Below are positions 61,015-64,000 of a stretch of 64,000 bases of DNA, in pieces; position 1 is the stretch's first letter, and every line of letters starts with the position of its first letter. The stretch spans positions 1-64,000 of the forward strand of contig CAYYPH010000020.1 of the NCBI GenBank assembly GCA_964473485.1, written 5' to 3'. A program made the translations under genes and the position numbers. Under the pieces are notes generated by a model. That model was not told the origin of the DNA. It did not search any database and saw only the letters and a list, made by a program, of their open reading frames with translations. Source of the stretch: CAIVAT01 sp964473485. Lineage in GTDB: Bacteria > Bacteroidota > Bacteroidia > Bacteroidales > FEN-979.

Positions 61015-63069
61015 TCAGGCTTGTGAAACATTCCTTTGTTTTAGCAGATCTTTGATCTCGTGGCTTCGCTGTTCGGTGAGTGAATAGCGCAGGGCAAAAA
61101 ACAATGAAAGCAGGCTCAGCAGCACCGGCACACCGATCTCCACAACGCGCATCATCAGCAGGGTATAGGGCGTCTGTCTGGTTAGTGGTACGATCCCGGT
61201 CTCAATGGATTCAAGCTGTTTGTCAATGACTGCCGGGGTGGCATTAATATCGATGACGGCAAGGTTGCTATTGACCATCATCACATGGCGGATCAATTCT
61301 TTGTAGTGAATATTCTCCTCCTTTTTTTCCAACGACTGGTTTACCAGGTGCGACATCAGTTCAAACGAGTTCATCCTGGCTTTCTCAAGTTTGGTCTGGA
61401 GGGTCAGCGGGATGGCCATGCAGATGAGGCTATCGGCAAACGCAGGCGAGGCCTGGCTTCCGGACTGGCCGAAGTCGCTGATCAGTTTTTTCAGGGAGAA
61501 GACGGTCGCCTTGCCCGAGGTGATCGCCTGGGTAATCAGGTTTTTCCGCTGGTTCAAGTAAATGATCGAGTTCGGTCCGTCCTGGTCCACCTCCTTGACC
61601 GCCTCCCTGGCCAGGTGGTTCTGGTATTCCTCCGCCTCTTTCAATGCTTCCGTGCACTGTACGCCGGCCTTTCCGACCCATTCGGCATTAACCCCTGTCA
61701 CTCCGGGATAGTCGCGCCAATATTGTACTTTCGCCCGCAGGTCACGGAGGCTTCCCTGGATGCCGTCGACCTTCGTGACCTGGGTTTCGTCGAACATGGT
61801 CAGCACGATCAGGGCGCCGGCCACGAAGCTTGCCAGCGCAGTTCCCATTTTGATGAACCACCAGAAAATGGCGTAGAAGCTTCCCTCGGCGCGGTAACCA
61901 GTCTTCAGTTCGTCTTCATCACAGATATCGCCAACCATAGAGGAACCCAGGGTAAAGAAAAAGAGCATCCCTGCCGAGAGCAGCATGGTAGGAATGATGA
62001 TAAGGTAGGGAAGTTCGGGATTGTAGCAAACGATCTTCGACACCTGGGCCAGGCACATGAGCAGGATCGCCAGGATCAGGGTGTTGCGTTTCCCCATTTT
62101 CGGACTGATCCAGTTGAGCGGGAAGACTGCCAGCAGTCCAGTCACGGCCCAGATCGTTCCGTTGATCCCAAGTAGCCAGGCACCGGCTACCTTATCGCCG
62201 CCAAACACATAGAAGATCGGAATGTACGAACCCAGCAACTGAACGAAGTTGAAACCCATGGCCAGGGTAAAGATGGTCAGGGTGAGCATGATAAAATTCC
62301 TGTTCCTGGCGGTGCGTTTCATATCCTGCCAAAAAGGGGTCTTCTTTTGCTTGGCCACCTTCACAAAACCGGGTTCCCTGAGCTTGGCCGTCCACCAGAA
62401 GGAGAGCGGGATCACCAGGGCCGCTATCAGGAGTGAAACATACCGCATGCCGTCGGCTTCGTTTCCCGAGCCTTTGAAAACCTCCAGGTTTGCCAGGGCG
62501 AAAAGCCAGGGGGTGCTCATGGCGAAGAGATTACCGACAAAGCTTTTCGCGCTGAAAAGCCGGGTGCGTTCGTGGTAATCGGTGGTCATCTCCATTCCAA
62601 GCGCCCCGTGAGGGATCTCGAAAATGTTGCAGGCCGTGAAAAACAGCAGCAGGGTAAAAAGGATATATGAAAGCTGGAACCACTGGTATCCCGCATCGGT
62701 CGGGAACCAGGCGCGCACCGTATCTCCCTTGGGTATCCACCACATCACCACGAACATCACGGCCACCAGGATCCCGCCTGCAAGCAGAAACGGACGCCGC
62801 CTCCCCCACCGGGTGCGGGTGTTGTCGGAAATGTGGCCGATGAAGGGATCCGACAGGGCATCCCACAACCGCGGAATGATCAGGATCGCCCCCAGCCAGA
62901 ATGCACTGAGGCCCAGGCTGATGTTTCCCATCAGCCCGACCAGGATACTGGCAATGTTGAAAAGCGCGATCGGAATGATCCCCCCGGCACCATAAGCCGC
63001 AAGCTGCGAAAATTTAATCCGGTCCTCAGGTTTCGTAACATGTGTTCTGGTTGATTCCATATGTGCCAT
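61015..63069 (-). CDS. MFS/GPH-type sugar transporter with a long soluble insert before the last helix
   Basis: The 684-residue protein belongs to the glycoside-pentoside-hexuronide (MelB-like) cation symporters: IIPIALFNIASILVGLMGN start, the conserved RLWDALSDPFIGHISDNTRTRWGRRRPFLLAGG loop between helices 2 and 3, and eleven helices up to about residue 425. Instead of a short loop, about 210 mostly hydrophilic helical residues (about 426-635) precede the final helix (VVEIGVPVLLSLLSLFFALRYSL). Family members usually have 450-500 residues. It should import beta-1,2-gluco-oligosaccharides or sophorose across the inner membrane to the cytosolic GH94 and GH35 enzymes encoded next. Confidence 0.92.
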   Translation of the reverse strand: MAHMESTRTHVTKPEDRIKFSQLAAYGAGGIIPIALFNIASILVGLMGNISLGLSAFWLGAILIIPRLWDALSDPFIGHISDNTRTRWGRRRPFLLAGGILVAVMFVVMWWIPKGDTVRAWFPTDAGYQWFQLSYILFTLLLFFTACNIFEIPHGALGMEMTTDYHERTRLFSAKSFVGNLFAMSTPWLFALANLEVFKGSGNEADGMRYVSLLIAALVIPLSFWWTAKLREPGFVKVAKQKKTPFWQDMKRTARNRNFIMLTLTIFTLAMGFNFVQLLGSYIPIFYVFGGDKVAGAWLLGINGTIWAVTGLLAVFPLNWISPKMGKRNTLILAILLMCLAQVSKIVCYNPELPYLIIIPTMLLSAGMLFFFTLGSSMVGDICDEDELKTGYRAEGSFYAIFWWFIKMGTALASFVAGALIVLTMFDETQVTKVDGIQGSLRDLRAKVQYWRDYPGVTGVNAEWVGKAGVQCTEALKEAEEYQNHLAREAVKEVDQDGPNSIIYLNQRKNLITQAITSGKATVFSLKKLISDFGQSGSQASPAFADSLICMAIPLTLQTKLEKARMNSFELMSHLVNQSLEKKEENIHYKELIRHVMMVNSNLAVIDINATPAVIDKQLESIETGIVPLTRQTPYTLLMMRVVEIGVPVLLSLLSLFFALRYSLTEQRSHEIKDLLKQRNVSQA

Positions 63070-63075
63070 TTAAAA

Positions 63076-63152
63076 AATGAGTGAATGAGTGAATGAGTGA
63101 TTGAGTGAATGAGTGAATTGCCAATTGTCCATTGTCAATTGTCAATTGTCAA
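63076..63152. repeat. tgagtgaa/tgagtgat and tcaattg tandem runs
   Basis: Five to six 8-bp tgaatgag/tgattgag units (63078-63118) run into four tcaattg-type 7-bp units (63118-63152) that reach the stop codon of the minus-strand gene at the window edge. Confidence 0.85.
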
Positions 63153-64000
63153 TTAATAGTAGATCATAACTTCTGCCGGGCAAACCCCGACTGGGATCTC
63201 CTTTTCCGTGTAACCGCCGATCTCCGCCCCGTTCACAGTAACCCTCGACGGTTTCTTCGAACCGTTGAAATTCCTGATCTTCATCCCGTTGGCGGGAAGT
63301 TTCAGGTCGCCTGAAACCGAAAACCGGTAACTGTTCTCTATCTTTACAATCTCGTAAGAAAGCTCGCCATAATAGGTCGGGAGTCGTTTCACCGACATGC
63401 CCCCGGGAGCATCGATCCAGTCCTGGTAAAGAGCCGGGGCGATCACAAGAGACTGGTCATATTCATTCTCATACACGAACATCGAACGGATGGCGTTCAG
63501 AAAATCGCTCCCCACCCAGGTGTGCGGCATATCGCCGATGTAACCCGGGTAACGGTAATCTTTCCAGACCACTTCGGCCCAGTGGTTGAAACCGTGCGGC
63601 CGCTGGTCGTTCAGGAAGAAATCGATCAGTTCATGGGCCCTGTCTGGTTGATCGAGGAGGATAAATGAACCGATGAGCCGGTTTTCGTAGGGGGTGTAGT
63701 TCACCCAGTTGAGTTTCCCGTCGCGACGGTTCCTGAAAAACGTGTAATACTTCTCGAACGTGTTGTATACCTGTGGTTTCGGAAGGTTGTTCAGCTCATT
63801 GCAGGGGGTCAGGGCGACGGTCGTGGAGGTGGCATCAAAATCGCCCAGTTCAACGCAACCGGGAATGTAATCGATCTTCCTGACCTTCATGGCCAGGTTC
63901 AGCGAGCTGTAGAGGTTGGTACGAAAGGTGTCGCGGATCTTCGAAATGCTGTCATGCTGATCCTTTTCACCAAGAATCTCCTGGATCACCACGGCATCCT
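63153..64000 (-). CDS. C-terminal part of a glycosidase-like protein (probably six-hairpin fold), cut by window edge
   Basis: The frame is open to the end of the window, so the N-terminus lies outside; at least 282 residues are seen. Segments such as YENRLIGSFILLDQPDRAHELIDFFLNDQ, GFNHWAEVVWKDYRYPGYIGDMPHTWVGSDFLNAIRSMFVYE and a C-terminal beta-sandwich (SYEIVKIENSYRFSVSGDLKLPANGMKIRNF ... VTVNGAEIGGY) resemble the end of (alpha/alpha)6 glycosidases such as rhamnosidase- or GH65-like proteins. The exact family cannot be named from this part. Same strand as, and upstream of, the sugar transporter. Confidence 0.7.
   Translation of the reverse strand, partial: DAVVIQEILGEKDQHDSISKIRDTFRTNLYSSLNLAMKVRKIDYIPGCVELGDFDATSTTVALTPCNELNNLPKPQVYNTFEKYYTFFRNRRDGKLNWVNYTPYENRLIGSFILLDQPDRAHELIDFFLNDQRPHGFNHWAEVVWKDYRYPGYIGDMPHTWVGSDFLNAIRSMFVYENEYDQSLVIAPALYQDWIDAPGGMSVKRLPTYYGELSYEIVKIENSYRFSVSGDLKLPANGMKIRNFNGSKKPSRVTVNGAEIGGYTEKEIPVGVCPAEVMIYY

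Overview
The window looks like a chromosomal segment of a Bacteroidota bacterium, probably class Bacteroidia. The signs are a SusC/SusD pair, two proteins ending in type IX secretion (T9SS type A) sorting domains, TAnnTTTG-type -7 promoter boxes, and almost no Shine-Dalgarno sequences. By eye the DNA is GC-rich, except for an AT-rich block at about 11.0-12.8 kb. No phage or insertion sequence was recognised, and genus cannot be set from the sequence.

Layout. 0-1.6 kb: an ECF-type sigma factor with a small membrane protein downstream and another divergent to it. 1.5-6.8 kb: a double-length UvrA-like ATPase with four ABC modules. 6.8-10.8 kb: an exported thioredoxin-like protein, a PLP-dependent decarboxylase and a membrane-anchored dihaem cytochrome c. 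10.9-12.8 kb: tRNA-Ala(CGC), a strong terminator and an AT-rich patch with a HigBA-type toxin-antitoxin pair and orphan small ORFs. 12.9-15.2 kb: an ethanolamine ammonia-lyase with both subunits fused in one chain behind a twin-arginine leader. 15.3-18.6 kb: small housekeeping-type genes (methyltransferase, DUF2200, OmdA, DUF1801, GNAT, SnoaL-like). 18.8-21.3 kb: a Tat-exported sulfatase and an outer-membrane barrel. 21.4-28.3 kb: acyl-CoA metabolism (acyl-CoA dehydrogenase, nitronate monooxygenase-like, thiolase, 3-hydroxyacyl-CoA dehydrogenase, enoyl-CoA hydratase). 28.5-33.9 kb: a T9SS-secreted protein and a FIST sensor overlapping a hybrid histidine kinase.

34.2-64.0 kb: one polysaccharide utilization locus, all on the minus strand. 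It holds GH3, an SGNH hydrolase, GH43, GH31, GH144, a LamG surface lipoprotein, SusD, SusC, a T9SS-secreted GH144, a SusR-like transmembrane regulator, a GH94 of the 1,2-beta-oligoglucan phosphorylase type, GH35, an MFS/GPH transporter with an unusual soluble insert, and the end of a further glycosidase-like gene cut by the window edge. Two GH144 enzymes plus the GH94 point to beta-1,2-glucan (for example cyclic or periplasmic glucans of other bacteria) as the target. The inferred flow is: the secreted GH144 cuts the polymer outside; the LamG protein and SusD capture and SusC imports fragments; periplasmic GH144 and GH3 shorten them; the GPH transporter carries products across the inner membrane; the leaderless GH94 and GH35 process them in the cytoplasm.

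A striking feature is the intergenic DNA. At least ten gaps carry short tandem arrays built from a small shared vocabulary of 7-20-bp words (CAATTGT, TGAGTGAT, GTCACGCG, GGGAGAA, AAATTCA, GGGACCCCGTCGGGGT and others), in one place bounded by a perfect 38-bp inverted repeat.
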